From Schistosoma mansoni (lineage: Eukaryota > Platyhelminthes > Trematoda > Strigeidida > Schistosomatidae), in NCBI RefSeq assembly GCF_000237925.1, contig NW_017386095.1:186001-250000 (forward strand): a stretch of 64,000 nt of DNA. The letters run 5' to 3'. Position numbers and translations under genes: made by a program. Each line of letters begins with the position of its first letter. Position 1 is the first letter of the stretch. Positions 11,901 through 22,735 of this stretch are shown piece after piece. The notes beneath the pieces were generated by a model. It was not told the origin of the DNA, searched no databases, and saw nothing but the letters and a program-made list of their open reading frames with translations.

Positions 11901-14900
11901 TGTACGTTTCTCTTCCTAGACTAAAGGAATTCAGAATATAAATCACGAATTTGTGGAGAAATCAAATAAGAACGAACAAAGTCAGTTGTTATGGTGCAGA
12001 AACATGCTTACGAAGTCCTTGTAACTACAACGAAAATGAATATGCAAATAGCAAAACATCGTTTTTGATCGTAGCACCAATAAAGAATATTCAGTGAAAA
12101 CATTTCAGTAGATAATAATACAATTCATAATTTACGAAAACGTAATATTACAGTAATAAGAGGAGTGGTTGGTTGGAGGGATTTTCACCAGCTACTCGCC
12201 CCTAACAATATACAGATATATCAATATATTTTTAGTATTGTCATTAGAGCAGAAAAACGACAACTGAGAGACAAGAAGAGGTCAAACAAAGAATACGGAC
12301 GTCAATATGAAGGCACACAAACATACAAACTACATACACACTCACCTTAGATGGAACAAGGTCAACCAAAGTCAATAAACGATTACGTGATATACTTGTC
12401 TTTCGGTGATGATCAATTAATTGATTAATGGAATCAAATTTGGATAACCAGAAGAAATATTTTCCAGCTTCATCCTGAAGTACTTTAAAATGAAGTACTT
12501 CACAACCTTGTCTAAAGTATAAAAAGTGGATATGAATGAATGAGAAACATACAAACGAAAAACCCTATATTGAGTAAAAAAAGGCGGGTACTAAATAATG
12601 TGAGTAGAAACTGAAGTAAAATGAAGCGAATCAAATAGATGATGATAAGGATATTTTAGGTAGATTTGGATGGTAGTTAGCAGGACACGCGTTTCATCCT
12701 GTTTGGAACCCGTCAATTAGATGCACCTGTACCTGTGATGTTCACATCTGGACTTGAACCTAGAAGCTTTCGCTCTAAACGCTCACCGCTTTACTCACTT
12801 AGCTACTGAGTATAGATAGTCACTGATTTGTGTTGGTTGTCCGAATCTTCCAGTCGATGTTATGGACTTCAATCGATCACACTTTTTAAAGACATATATG
12901 CATACCATGCGAACTGCCTCGATACTTTGATGTTTAATCAACATAAAGGGAATAGTGAGGGTTTTCGTGTTACAAATGGCAAGAAGAAACAGTTCATAAG
13001 TCTTTAAAAGCCTTATTATCATTTCTAAAAGTTAAAATATTAAATTGCATTTTTATTTTATTTTGGAGATAGTTTCGATGAAGTTGCATTCTATAGGCTT
13101 GTGTAACTGTTTTTGCTAAACATCATAAGAGCAAACTTCAGAAAGAAATGAGACACTGCAAGTTTTCTAAAGTTTGTTCTGTTGACACTGAATATAGTTC
13201 GGTTGTTATCAATCACATGGTCTAGAGGACACAATATCACCAGAATCATCATACCAAGTCACAAATGTCTTGTCGCATACTGACATTAACTAAATAAACA
13301 TTGATGAGAGGACCATCGATAGCTTTTTGATTGTATTTCTGGACTTTGCAGCAATACGCGAATATAATTAAGCCAGGGATTGAATCCAGTGTCTTCAAGT
13401 TTCGCAGAGGACACATTAAACTCGAATTGGAATCCAATGGTCGGGATATTGAGGCACTAACCATTTAGCGATATAGTGCTGTTGTTCTTTATTACCATCG
13501 ATCACGACTCAGTGGTCACTTGTGAAAAGCTTGAACTACACCAACCACTAAATTTTGTACTTAAACTTCGATGATCCATCTATAAGACAGTAAACTAGTA
13601 AATATATGATTAAAGTTTGGTTAATATTTGTGAGGATCGTATTTAATTCAAAAATGGTTTTCGTTACAAACTGGCGCCAGCTGGAAAATTACTAGAAACG
13701 AAAAAGGATTTAAATGTGTCGATAGTTCTTTCCTTCCTCTGTTTTCATCAACCTTATCTTTGAACAACATAGATCATGAAGAAATAATAACTCTAATAAC
13801 TTGAATAAAGCACAGAATTCCAAAGAAAAAGTCCAATAATGAATTTATTCAACAAAACTAATGATTACAAAACTACATCTTTTATACATTAAGTCTCAGA
13901 TTCAAATGCCTCAGGTAGTTTCACCGGTCTTTGAATAAAGTTTTCCTTGACTCTACGTAAACTACTCGTATTTCATAAATGAGTTAGATCTTTTGAACTA
14001 CACAGGTAAGCATATATAGCTGGCCGATTAGTGTATACAAAAAACTTAATGATATTGTTCATCGATACAATTTTGTAACATTTTTAAAGTAGTTAAACGA
14101 AAAGGCGTTATTATAGAAGAGGGTTTTATTATTTCATGAACGAAATGTTTGATTGTTAAAATAAATGGAAATAATGTTGCTGACCAACAGATGATATGAG
14201 GTGTGGTCAAGTGATGGTAACTCATGAGACTGAATGATTGATGTAAGCCTCACGAATGATCAAAAATCAAAGATAATACCACTATTCAGATAAATAGATT
14301 ATTTAATGTAATAAAATTGCATGCCTATACACTAAATATTAACACAAAATAAACTGGCTGGGATTTGGTTGGATTACCAGTACTATATGTGTAGCTATAT
14401 AATAAGTTCATTTCATTTGGGCCTACTGTATTTGTATCAAGATTCAGTCAACCACCAACCCAAGATTTACGGGACTACCATTACAAATTCACCTCATAAA
14501 TATGGTTGAAATCGATTAAATCAAAAACCAGGAGTACAACAATGGTGAGTAATGTAGTTTAGTACCCAGTTACAGGTCAGTTGAAGATAGGCTATAAAGA
14601 ACCAGAAATAAGTGGCTATCATAACAAGAATGTTAGATAGATAGCGTGACAGTCGAAAGCTGGTGCTAAAACTGCCGGCATGTATGGTGCTTGAACGGTT
14701 GATGTTGACTTTTTAACCACTTCCTATTCCCTAGAAATCGTCTACACTTGAGCCCCGAACAGAAGATAGAAGACGGGAAGTATGAAAAAAAGTTTTACTT
14801 TTAAGGTTAATTTAGATATGTAAAACAAGGATATTTGTAATTTTACGTATGACCCTGATATTCTAAAAGCTTATGGAAACGTGGTAAAATTAGCAAAATG

Positions 14901-17900
14901 GTAGTTAATTATTCAAATGAGATATGATGCATAATCTGTTACTTCGTAAAACCCTCTTGAAAGTTTTTAAAAATATTTTTATGAAGAGTAACGACTCTAT
15001 ATGTCTTACCGAACTCCTGTAGGGGGTGTGGTTTCTAAGCCCACTATTGGTAAGTGCTTATGTTAATAGATCACGAAACTGTAGTGCCAGAAGATCATAA
15101 CTCGAGTTTATAATTTAGTGAATAAAGTAAATAACAATCAAAAGTATGTGATCTTTCATACACTGCCTCTGAATAAAGACGAGTTACACACTGATTAATA
15201 TGATAAGACATCAATCTTCTAAAAACAAATTGAAGAGATAATACTTGATACACAGTTTGAGTTGATCAAAAGCCGACTACCTACAGTCGTATTCAGTGGC
15301 CGCAAATAATATCAACAAACTTTAGACTGGAATATTTCCTTATGTTCGTACATTACTTCTTCAAGATCTTAACGTAGTAGTCCTCTAAAATATTATTAAG
15401 TAAATGTCCTAAACACTCATGCAGTACGTTTACATAGTATCCACTACTTAGTGGAACTAGAAACGGGATATTAGTAGTACTAAATTGGAAGAAATATATA
15501 ATACTTTTTAGCACAGTGTGGTTTACAGATGAAAAGAAAAATATTTACTTGCCAAGTGAGTTACATTTCATTTTCTCACTTCAACTAAATCTTATTCAAA
15601 AGTAATTTTTGTAATCACTAACCAAGTGATTTTAAATACGTCTACAATAGCTGTATTTTCATTTTAAAAACCCAGAGTTGTATTGTGAATCAAACGATTT
15701 AAGCTGATTATTAATTATGAGCAGAAAACTAGGTACTGTTTGACATCAGTTATTCACCCATAAACAACTTAGAACATGGTACATGCATATATCCTTTCAA
15801 ATTGCACAGCAGTACAGAGAGACATCAAAGTACTGTAGGTAGGGTATTAATGGTAGTAGTAAAGATTAAGGATTAGAAAATATTTGTGAAAATAAAGGTT
15901 TGTGGAGTAAAAAAGTATGAGGTAATTTATGAACTCGAGACCTAAGGTAGCACAAAGAAAAAATACACCTGTGTTGTTGCGAATGATTTTGATGTGTCAC
16001 TCAGCGTCTCCAAGGACTGGTTACAAAAATCATATGAGCACCAACCAGGTAGTCTGCATCTAACTACAAGTTTTAGTCCAAGAGCTGACCATGTCATAGA
16101 CTGATACCACGTCTAAATTTGGACTCATCTAACTTTACTTTAACCTACTCCTACATCAGACATCATCATGCGTCGAAGCGGGGTGTAGTTAGACATGTGT
16201 AATATATGTTCCAACTACCGACTGAAGAAGATTCCAAACTTTATTAACTGATTTCTTATATTTACCCTGTATCTTATATTTAACCATTTTGCTCACTTGA
16301 TGAACCCGAAATACACCAGCACTGCCTTAAAGGCAATATATAATCAGGCACTAGTGACCTACGAACGCCCTCTAGTCCTCAAAGTTGAACAGAGCAAACT
16401 AGTGCTCAGTATACTATCTCTTTGGTTGGTAGATAGACAATGACCAAGGAATTGTTAGCTAACTGACGAATCTCCTTTTAAATATTCTACACGACGTTTA
16501 GACATATGACCGAAGCTGTGATCTACATGCATCACTTTTTTGGCCAAGGTCAATTATTCACATCTTCCAGTTGGGATGGCATCTTTATTTCCGATCAATT
16601 TGGCCTAAGGTTTAATACACAAGCCCATACTTAGGTTCTGAGTAAAAAGACACGTTCAGAATGGGGGAAAGGATAACCCGAGAAAGCATGTGTCAAGTGA
16701 TTATCTGGAACTGAGATGTTTTTATTGAACAATACCTACTTGACAGACAAACTAAATCCTTTCCCGTCTGCTTCACTTTGACGCAATATAAAAGCTCCAT
16801 CAGGTTGCAAATGTTGTGCTGTTTCTTGATCAATTTCTTGAAGTCTTTCTTCGGCTTCCATACGACTACAGTGTCGGATGTACCAAGGGTGAGGACGCAT
16901 TGTAATGTAATTGCATGGTATTAAACCTGTTCGGCCTTCCTGTTCAGCTAGGTACCAGTTAGGATCGTCTTCCACACAGAGTATCTATGAAAGTGAGTGA
17001 TACTTATGTAACGCAATTGGATAATTTTTGAATGTTAAAAGCTGAGGTGAGTATGAGTGATTTTAAAAAAATGAGACAGGTACTGACAACGTTTATACAC
17101 GACACTACTTAGATAACGAAGTAAGCTATTTATGGTATATGGATAACATATGTCTTAACCTTTTATTAAACACAGTAACAATAGCCTGACTATACAACTG
17201 AGCTTCACTTTGTTTTAAGATCTAAAAGATTAATCCACTTGTGAAAAACAATTAGTCTCATTCATTCTCTATAGTTGTCTTGTGACTGTACGTTTGCCTT
17301 TTATACGAGCATAAGGCTCTTTTTTTACCCTGTAATAGTCCTTCCAAGCTCTTAGAGTTTAACAATAATCCAAGGGAAAGTGACTCTCACTCTACAAATT
17401 ATCGTGACACAAAGTATCAGTGGATGAAATGAGGAGTAAAATAATATAGATATAGTTCAAACAAAAATATTGGAGATTTGGGAATATTCACGAGGGATAT
17501 CTTAATTAGGCTGAAGTTGCTTTAGTACATTCATAACAACGCTCGGACTTCCAATGGGATACGCTTACATGAATGACGATATAGAATCACCAAAAGGGAA
17601 ATACATTTGACCACCATAATTCAAGTCAAACCCTGTATAGGGTACAAACAAACCTTAGAAAGAAGTCAAGAGAATTATACCATGATAGTATGGTTTAAAT
17701 AAGTTGATATAACTCACTAACCAAATGTACGGATATCAACACATGGTACTGAGCCATTTTTTAATAGAGGCACTACTCGGCTACTTGAGATGAAATAGAT
17801 AGAGGGTTTTTAAGCTTCATAGAAAGACCACCACTGAGTCTTACCGAACTAGTCAGTTACTTTAAAGAGCTCCAATATTCACAGATGTCATGGATAACTT

Positions 17901-18597
17901 TCCGTTGGAGTAAGGATCAATAGCATACTTGGTTGTTGTAGTTTTTTCGCGCTAAATTTACGACAGTGAAACATCTAGTTCGTAAATCAACAGATCTTTG
18001 TTTATAATTTGGAAAATTTAGCAATGATCTGCAGAATATGAACACACATTGCAAGAAAGTTTTGCAAACGGTCATGGAAATGCAGTCGGCTATTTAGCTG
18101 ATGAGTGTTTAAAATCAGACTACACAAAAAAGTAGCAGTTAAAACCTTAACAGGACTTGAGGTTTATAGGTATACCAAACTAAAGACACGTGGGTGAATA
18201 AGTAGAGTAACTTCCAGTGTTTCCGGACATTTCGATACGGAGTGAAATACGAAGACAGTTTTCCATTTATCCATTAATAGGTTTTATTGGGAAAGCCTCA
18301 TTTATTACTGTACTTCGGATCAGAAGTATGGATATAACAGTATGATGAAAAGTAAACACCTAGTACCTAGACCCGACCATTCGGTGTGGAGGGCCCACTC
18401 AGTGGGCTAGGAAGACTTAGTCACTATAAGCTAAACATATGAATATACAAAATTATAACACTAAAGCATATTATAGAAGTGCGCCACATTGTGTTATCTG
18501 ATTGTGTAATTTTATCTACCTTTAAAAGACTTCCTTTTTTAAATCCAAGTTCATCTTCGGCGTTGGCAACAAAGTCATAGCTAGCCTCAGCCTCCAT
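4377..18597 (-). CDS. GRB2: GRB2-type SH3-SH2-SH3 adaptor protein (four coding exons)
   Basis: Adaptor that links phosphotyrosine on activated receptors, through its SH2 domain, to proline-rich partners such as SOS, through its SH3 domains, upstream of Ras; it is cytosolic and membrane-recruited. Exons 18597-18520, 16984-16740, 12511-12346 and 4592-4377 join in frame to 234 codons plus a stop (human GRB2 has 217 residues). SH3-N is residues 1-58, with W36, P49, N51 and Y52 at the same numbers as in human GRB2. SH2 runs from W60 to about 160 with the phosphotyrosine Arg at R94 in FILRQSE. SH3-C, with the ALYDF-like ARFDF, the WW pair and GLFPSNFV, ends at residue 234. The start is the ATG of MEAEASYDF, which matches the family start. 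An insertion of about eight residues lies between the first SH2 helix and the FLVR-like strand. All splice sites are GT/AG. Start, frame joins and stop are directly visible; function is by family. Confidence 0.95.
5036..5165 (+). repeat. Possible decayed SINE with hammerhead-like core
   Basis: TTGATGAG near 5114, followed by a GTGTC and CACAC pairing segment and AAAAC, resembles helix II and the core of the Smalpha hammerhead. The tRNA-like part upstream is too eroded to identify firmly. Confidence 0.35.
5929..5975. repeat. (AT)n(AG)n compound microsatellite
   Basis: About thirteen AT dinucleotides pass directly into about ten AG dinucleotides. A simple repeat inside GRB2 intron 3, likely length-variable. 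Confidence 0.9.
6229..6375 (+). repeat. Smalpha-like SINE with hammerhead-like core
   Basis: An A-box-like TGGCTCAGTGGATAACG begins near 6234, and a B-box-like GATTCGAGTTC lies near 6281. The TGATGAG of the hammerhead core is intact at 6313-6319, followed by a TCT/AGA helix II and a TAAAAC in the GAAAC position. It lies antisense to GRB2 within intron 3. Confidence 0.65.
6911..7385 (-). repeat. Dispersed retroelement 3' end with AAAT-type tail
   Basis: Minus-strand copy of the block seen at 905-1300, with the shared GCCACGAGAAGGCAGTGAG and TAAAGGTCTGATCCACAA segments. Its tail faces left at 6911-6935. It extends further at its 5' side than the 905 copy, to the TATATACGCTTGGCCATGTG segment near 7350. 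Confidence 0.65.
7817..8028. repeat. Two SINE 3' halves forming a 90-bp inverted repeat
   Basis: The left arm 7817-7906 is a minus-strand copy and the right arm 7939-8028 a plus-strand copy of the same SINE 3' part. They are separated by 32 bp and differ at about 8 of 90 positions. The left copy has CTGAGGAG (minus, 7913-7906), a GTCCC/GAAC helix II, GAGAC and a GTCC triplet, so it is close to a hammerhead. Transcribed, the pair would fold into one long hairpin. Confidence 0.85.
8127..8566 (-). repeat. Dispersed retroelement 3' end with AAAT-type tail
   Basis: Third copy of the block at 905-1300, minus strand, sharing the TAAAGGTCTGATCCACAA and CCACGAGAAGGCAGTGAG segments. It lies about 100 bp right of the SINE inverted repeat. 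The short open frame 8357-8545 is within the repeat and is not a gene. Confidence 0.65.
9005..9605 (-). mobile_element. RTE-like LINE, C-terminal end and 3' UTR
   Basis: The minus strand encodes the tail of an endonuclease-reverse transcriptase: DHRVSNSEVRHRVLGND near 9555, then LHRLRWLGHVLRMPEHR, KRVRGGQTKTWHQCLKSL and WLETLGDMAQNRSQWRR, ending at 9185. This block follows the RT domain in RTE-type LINEs of flukes. The polymerase itself is absent, so it is a 5'-truncated insertion in GRB2 intron 3. The last 101 codons are still open, suggesting moderate age. Confidence 0.75.
10145..10355 (-). repeat. Smalpha-like SINE, minus strand
   Basis: On the minus strand an A-box-like CGGCTAGAGGTTGAG and the GTTCATGCGCGAAATC segment precede a GTTGACAAG / GTCCC / AAGAC / AAAAC hammerhead-like core and the TGTCC triplet near 10190. 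It is in the same sense as GRB2. The open frame 10089-10385 across it is incidental. Confidence 0.65.
10450..10645 (+). repeat. Smalpha-like SINE, plus strand, head-to-head with the 10145 copy
   Basis: An A-box-like GCTAGCTCAGTGGCCTAG lies near 10470, followed by GTTCACGCGCGAAACCG and a core with TTGAGAAG, AAGACGAGACGG and GTTC. The 5' ends of this and the preceding copy face each other about 95 bp apart. Confidence 0.65.
10885..11015 (+). repeat. Decayed Smalpha-like SINE
   Basis: An A-box-like TTAGCCTAATGGATGACG near 10897 and a B-box-like GGTTTCGAATTCC near 10943 are at tRNA-like spacing. The hammerhead part, CCGACGATTCC and following, is strongly eroded. Confidence 0.5.
11163..11400 (-). 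repeat. Partial copy of the dispersed retroelement 3' region
   Basis: Shares GTTAAAGCGCCGGACATTCG and CCACGAGAAGGCAGTGAG with the 6911 and 8127 copies. It runs further into the element (AGAGCGGACTCTCCCC near 11350) but lacks the tailed end. Confidence 0.6.
12346..12511 (-). CDS. GRB2: GRB2 coding exon 3 (second half of SH2)
   Basis: The acceptor ACTTTAG precedes 12511, and the first base completes the split lysine codon. The exon encodes EVLHFKVLQDEAGKYFFW, then the FDSINQLIDHH helix and LLTLVDLVPSK. This matches the HFKVLRDGAGKYFLW and LNELVDYHR blocks of GRB2 SH2 domains. The donor is AAG|GTGAGT, phase 0. Confidence 0.93.
12655..12830 (-). repeat. Smalpha-like SINE close to GRB2 exon 3, hammerhead-like
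   Basis: On the minus strand an A-box-like TAGCTAAGTGAGTAAAGCGG and a B-box GGTTCAAGTCC near 12752 are followed by TTGACGGG, a GTTCC/GGAT helix II, an intact GAAAC (12695-12691) and a GTC triplet (12686-12684). It lies about 145 bp upstream of exon 3 and in GRB2 sense, so the pre-mRNA carries the core. The CTGATGA box is altered, so cleavage is doubtful. Confidence 0.7.
15960..16330 (-). mobile_element. Decayed RTE-like LINE 3' fragment
   Basis: Aligns by eye with 9240-9540: shared ACCAACCAGGTAGTCTGCAT, a CTGATACCACG segment, the CGTCG block and the AACTGATTT block, in the same order. It no longer has an open frame. It is an older copy of the same family in GRB2 intron 2, on the same strand. 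Confidence 0.65.
16740..16984 (-). CDS. GRB2: GRB2 coding exon 2 (rest of SH3-N, first half of SH2)
   Basis: The acceptor is CATAG before ATACTC at 16984, phase 0. The exon encodes DDPNWYLAE, GLIPCNYI and then the SH2 start at HPWYIRHCSR, through GAFILRQSE to FSLSV. The donor is AA|GTAGGT at 16740, splitting a lysine codon (phase 2). Reading past the donor gives an immediate stop, which supports the boundary. Confidence 0.92.
16985..18519 (-). other. GRB2 intron 1
   Basis: An intron of about 1.5 kb between exons 1 and 2 with no recognised repeat or open frame. Confidence 0.8.
18520..18597 (-). CDS. GRB2: GRB2 coding exon 1 (N-terminal SH3, first half)
   Basis: Encodes 26 residues, MEAEASYDFVANAED... 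to ...GSLLK, the first half of SH3-N with the ALYDF-type ASYDF. The donor after AAG is GTAGAT, phase 0. A possible acceptor AG sits at 18631-18630, so transcription or SL trans-splicing could begin the mRNA close to here, but the sequence does not prove it. Confidence 0.93.
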
Positions 18598-18863
18598 CCC
18601 AAAGCGAAGTAACAATCTACCACGAAGCACTTAGGTACAAGGTCAATGAGAAGGGGTAGCGGGATATTTGTAACTATTAAGAGCTAAGGTTATGTAGGAA
18701 TTATACGTCACACTCTGAGTGTGAGGATTGATATTACTCAGCCAATTATGTGAGTTTTTACCATGTGAACTTTTCTCATATACATGAACTTAGTAGATCT
18801 GAGTGCATGAGTGAAATATCTTGTACCTGAACACTAAAAAGAACATTACAGTGTAGCTAGCTC

Positions 18864-21800
18864 TGTAGCTCTGTGTTAAACATTGGATGCTGATCACATT
18901 AGTTTTAATGGACTCATTTAGCTGGTAGCGCTCGGTCATGCATCCGCACCAGATCACGGTTCGGAACGGCGTGCTCAACGTCTCGTGCAATCACTAGCCA
19001 GTTTAGACCAGTCACTTCTCGGTATATTGATAACCCATCAAATATATCTTCAACCTCCTCGCTTCTGACTTTTAATTTCACTGAGTGAACACGACTCACT
19101 TATAGAAGGCGTTACTGGTAAACTGTTGTCAAACTACATTAGCCGTGGTATCTTCATTGGTAAGCCCGACGTGATCTGGTACACCGATCTATTAACTGTG
19201 AGTCTGTTTCTTTTTGGAACTTCATAAATCGTTGCTTTATTTTAAATTTTATATATTGTGATTTTTCGGACTTTTTGGATACATGTTATTTTTTACTTCG
19301 TCCATTATCATACTTGATTTTTCACCATGACGGAACAGACACCCAAATTACTTAAGCTAAAGACTATGCCCCCACCTTCGTTTCAACTAATGCCTTTCTG
19401 GCCGGACAACGTCGAAGCCTGGTTCTACTACGTAGAGGCCGATTTCTATGAGCACGGAACGACTGATTCACGCGTACGTTTCCTCGTGGATGTAAAGGCA
19501 CTACCACCCGAATTGAACAGGTACGTCACACCTAGTATGTTTACTAGTGATGTTTTGGAACCTTACGAAACTCTGAGACGTTCGATTCTTAAACGCGGAG
19601 ATCAAACCGACTGACAAAGGTTAGATCAACTCCTTAATAGTATAGACCTGCAACATGGTTCTGCGGCAGACATGTTGCTAGGGGTGACAGAAGTTATCGG
19701 CCAAAGAACTTTCAATGATGGCCTATTCAGACAACTTTTGTCGTCTAAATCTCCTCAACAGGTGCAAGCAGTAGTCGTCTCTCTTCAAAACAAAGTCATA
19801 GACGAACTGGCTGCATCTGCCGACCGCATCCTCGAAATCACGAAGGCCTCTAATGCCGAGGTGTTTTCAGTCAAAGAGAAGCAGTATAACATTTTGGATC
19901 TGTGTCCTATACTGACACGTTTCCTTCGACTTCATAATGACCGTAGACAGTTGCAAACCCTGCGAAGAAGCACTTCACGTAGGCGACCTTTCTCCAGACG
20001 AAGAGAGACGGATAATCCTGACTGGTGCTGGTATCAGAACCAGTATGGGAGGTCTTCCAGAAATTGCAGAAAACCCTGCAATTATACGTCCTTACAATTG
20101 ACCGACATGAAAAACAATTCGCGAAACTTCCCAGCCGGTACGCGTTAATAGCAACCGTAGCCGGCGAACATAGCCGCCTTTTATACGTCACAGATGTGAT
20201 CACGAAAGTTCGCTACCTCGTCGACACTGGAGCAGAAGTTAGCGTTCCTCCTGCGAATTCTAATGACCGGCTTTACGAATCTGTTTTAAACTTACAGGCG
20301 GCAAATGGAAGGCCAATCGCCAAATATGGAAAAAGGTACGTTTACCTGAACGTGGGTTTACGCAAACCCATTCACTGGATCTTTGTTGTTGCAGATGTTT
20401 CTATGCCAATCATTGGTATAGACCTGCTACATCACAACCTACTCATGGATACGCGCGAACGAAGGCTAGTAGACGGAAACACTAATTTATCTCTTTGCGT
20501 AACTTCCTTTTCTGGTTGCAGATTATCCCCAGTCACACTTGGGCACACAATAGACCCATTCTATCAACCATTGTTCGATAAGTACTCTGGAATATATCAA
20601 CCGCAACCGAAATTGCAGTGTGTGACCAGCAATTTTACACATCACATCACGACTACAGGACCACCTGTAATTTCGAAAGCACGCCGATTGACTCCAGAAA
20701 AGCTGAGGTCGGCCAAAAACGAATTTGACCACATGATAGAGATAGGAATCATTCGACAATCAAATAGCGCATGGGCATTTCTTTAGCACATGGTCCCTAA
20801 AACGGACAGCAACAATTGGCGTCCAACTAAAGATTGTCGGCGTCTGAATGCAGAAACCATTGCCGATCGTTACCCCCTGCCTCACGTTCAAGATTTAATA
20901 GCTTCCTTGAAATGTACAACCGTCTTTTTGAAGATCGACCTGGTTAAAGCCTATAACCAAATCCCTATGGCTACTGACGATATTACAAAAACCTCTATCA
21001 TAAATCCCTTCGGACTCTACGATTTTTTACGAATGCCTTTCGGTCTAAGATATGCTGCCCAGACATTCCAAAGGTTCATCGATGAAGTTTTCCGAGGTCT
21101 CAACTTCGTACATGCGTACGTTGATGACTGTCTGATAGTAAGTCCGGACGGAGAATCCCATCTCAAGCATCTGGACATTGTTTTCGGACGACTTCAAAGG
21201 CATAGCATTACTGTAAACATTCAGAAATGCCAAATCGGAACCAGATCCTTGGACTTCCTGGGACACACTGTTGATGCTCTAGGCATCCGAGACCTCTTAA
21301 AAGCAAAGTGGCGGCCATTCTGGATTACCCAGAACCGACAACAATTGAGTAACTGCACTCATTTAACGGCCTTTTAAGTTTCTATGGACGGTTCATACCA
21401 AAATACGAGTCCCTTGTGAACCCGCTAACCGACTAACTTCGTGGAAATGCGAAATCCATTAATCTGGATCACACTGCGCGAAAAACATTCTTCACAGTTA
21501 AGGAACTTATCGCAAAGGCAACCACGCTGGCGCACAAGGACATTCAAGAGCCCATAAGTATTGCAGTAGACGCATCCGACTCAGCAATCGGGGGAGTCTT
21601 ACAACAATGGTTTACCCACACCTGGCAACGTTTGACACTCTTCTTGAGACGGTCTCTAGACACCGAACCGAGGTATAACACTTTTGATGGGGAAGTCCTA
21701 ACCATGTATTGTTTTGTCCAGCAATTTCAACACTCGTTTGAAGTCTGAGAATCCACTCTTTCCGCCGATCACATACTTTTTACCTTCTCTTAAAACTCAT

Positions 21801-22735
21801 CTTAACACAAGTACTCACCTCGACAGTCTCTGCAACTGGACTACATTTTGAAGTTTACTTCGGATATACAACACATTTTTGGAGCAAACAATGTAGTTGC
21901 AGACGCTTTGCCTTGTATAACTTCCTTGAACAGTTTCCAAGGAATCTACCTTCTTAAACCCGCCCAGCTTCAAAAAGAAGACACTAAGAGGTATCCTCAA
22001 CAACCCTTAAAGTGAGCATTAAACAGATGGTAACAGTTTGGGAAACCTTACTATGTGACAAATCTACAAGTAGGGATCGCCCAATCGTACCAAAACACTA
22101 TCGATGCAACGTCTTCAATACATTGCACAAACTGTCTCATCCAGGTGTTCGTGTATCCATCAAGCTTATAGCAGAACGGTTTTGCTGGCCTGGTATGAAT
22201 AAAGACGTAAAGGAGTGTGTAGGCTGCCAGAAATGTAAGGCAATTAGACAAAACATGTGTCCCCTAGTCTCATTCTGAATTTCCGAAGCTCGTTTCGACC
22301 ATGTCCATCTTGATTTGGTAAGACCTTCACCAGATCCAGATGAGAATATTAACTTTTAACTTGTGTTTCACATGATGACAAGAAGTAGTACTCATTAAGA
22401 ACATTACTGCTGAAACAGTGGCCCACACGTTCATCAAAGGATGGCTAGCGAACCTCGATTGCCCTTCAACTATTACTGCAGACTGTAGACACCAGTTCGA
22501 GTCTTTTATCTAAATAGACTTCTGGGAATAACACGATCCCGGAAGCCGCCTACCACCCACAAGCAAATGGGTTGGTAGAACACTTTCACCTCAACGCGAA
22601 ATTTGAATGTGGTGATACCTCTTCAAGTGATTTAGAAAATTTTGGACTTCTTCTTTTGTAGGCTGTAATATTTCGAGATTATCATGCTATCTTGTATACC
22701 GGGCGCATTTTACCTCAGGAAAGTAATTTTGACGG
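18864..22735 (+). mobile_element. Ty3/Gypsy element, CsRn1-like, old and broken
   Basis: A fossil LTR element. A candidate 5' LTR runs from TGTAGCTC at 18864 to about 19138-19156 and has a diverged relative at 31293-31551. A primer-binding-like site at 19158-19176 matches the complement of a tRNA-Trp 3' end with about two mismatches. Parts in order: gag (from 19327; the nucleocapsid-like C..(9)..C...C pattern near 20020-20080), aspartic protease with LVDTGAEVSV near 20215, reverse transcriptase with YVDD near 21118, RNase H region near 21560, and integrase with an HPGVR..C..C zinc-binding end near 22140 and part of its core. It has many breaks (probably more than ten) and no 3' LTR in place; the next element begins near its end. 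Decay suggests considerable age. Confidence 0.8.

Larger units (their letters stand above)
4593..12345 (-). other. GRB2 intron 3 (repeat-rich)
   Basis: An intron of about 7.75 kb between exons 3 and 4. It holds several SINE copies, three copies of the AAAT-tailed element, one RTE-like fragment, an inverted repeat and an (AT)n(AG)n microsatellite. The parts between them (for example 9610-10140 and 11400-12340) show no recognisable coding content. A 170-codon minus-strand frame at 11310-11822 overlaps a repeat and has no splice or family support. Confidence 0.8.
12512..16739 (-). other. GRB2 intron 2
   Basis: An intron of about 4.2 kb between exons 2 and 3. It contains one SINE near exon 3 and a decayed RTE-like fragment near 16 kb. 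The remainder, about 12840-15950, is AT-rich with no recognised feature. Confidence 0.8.
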
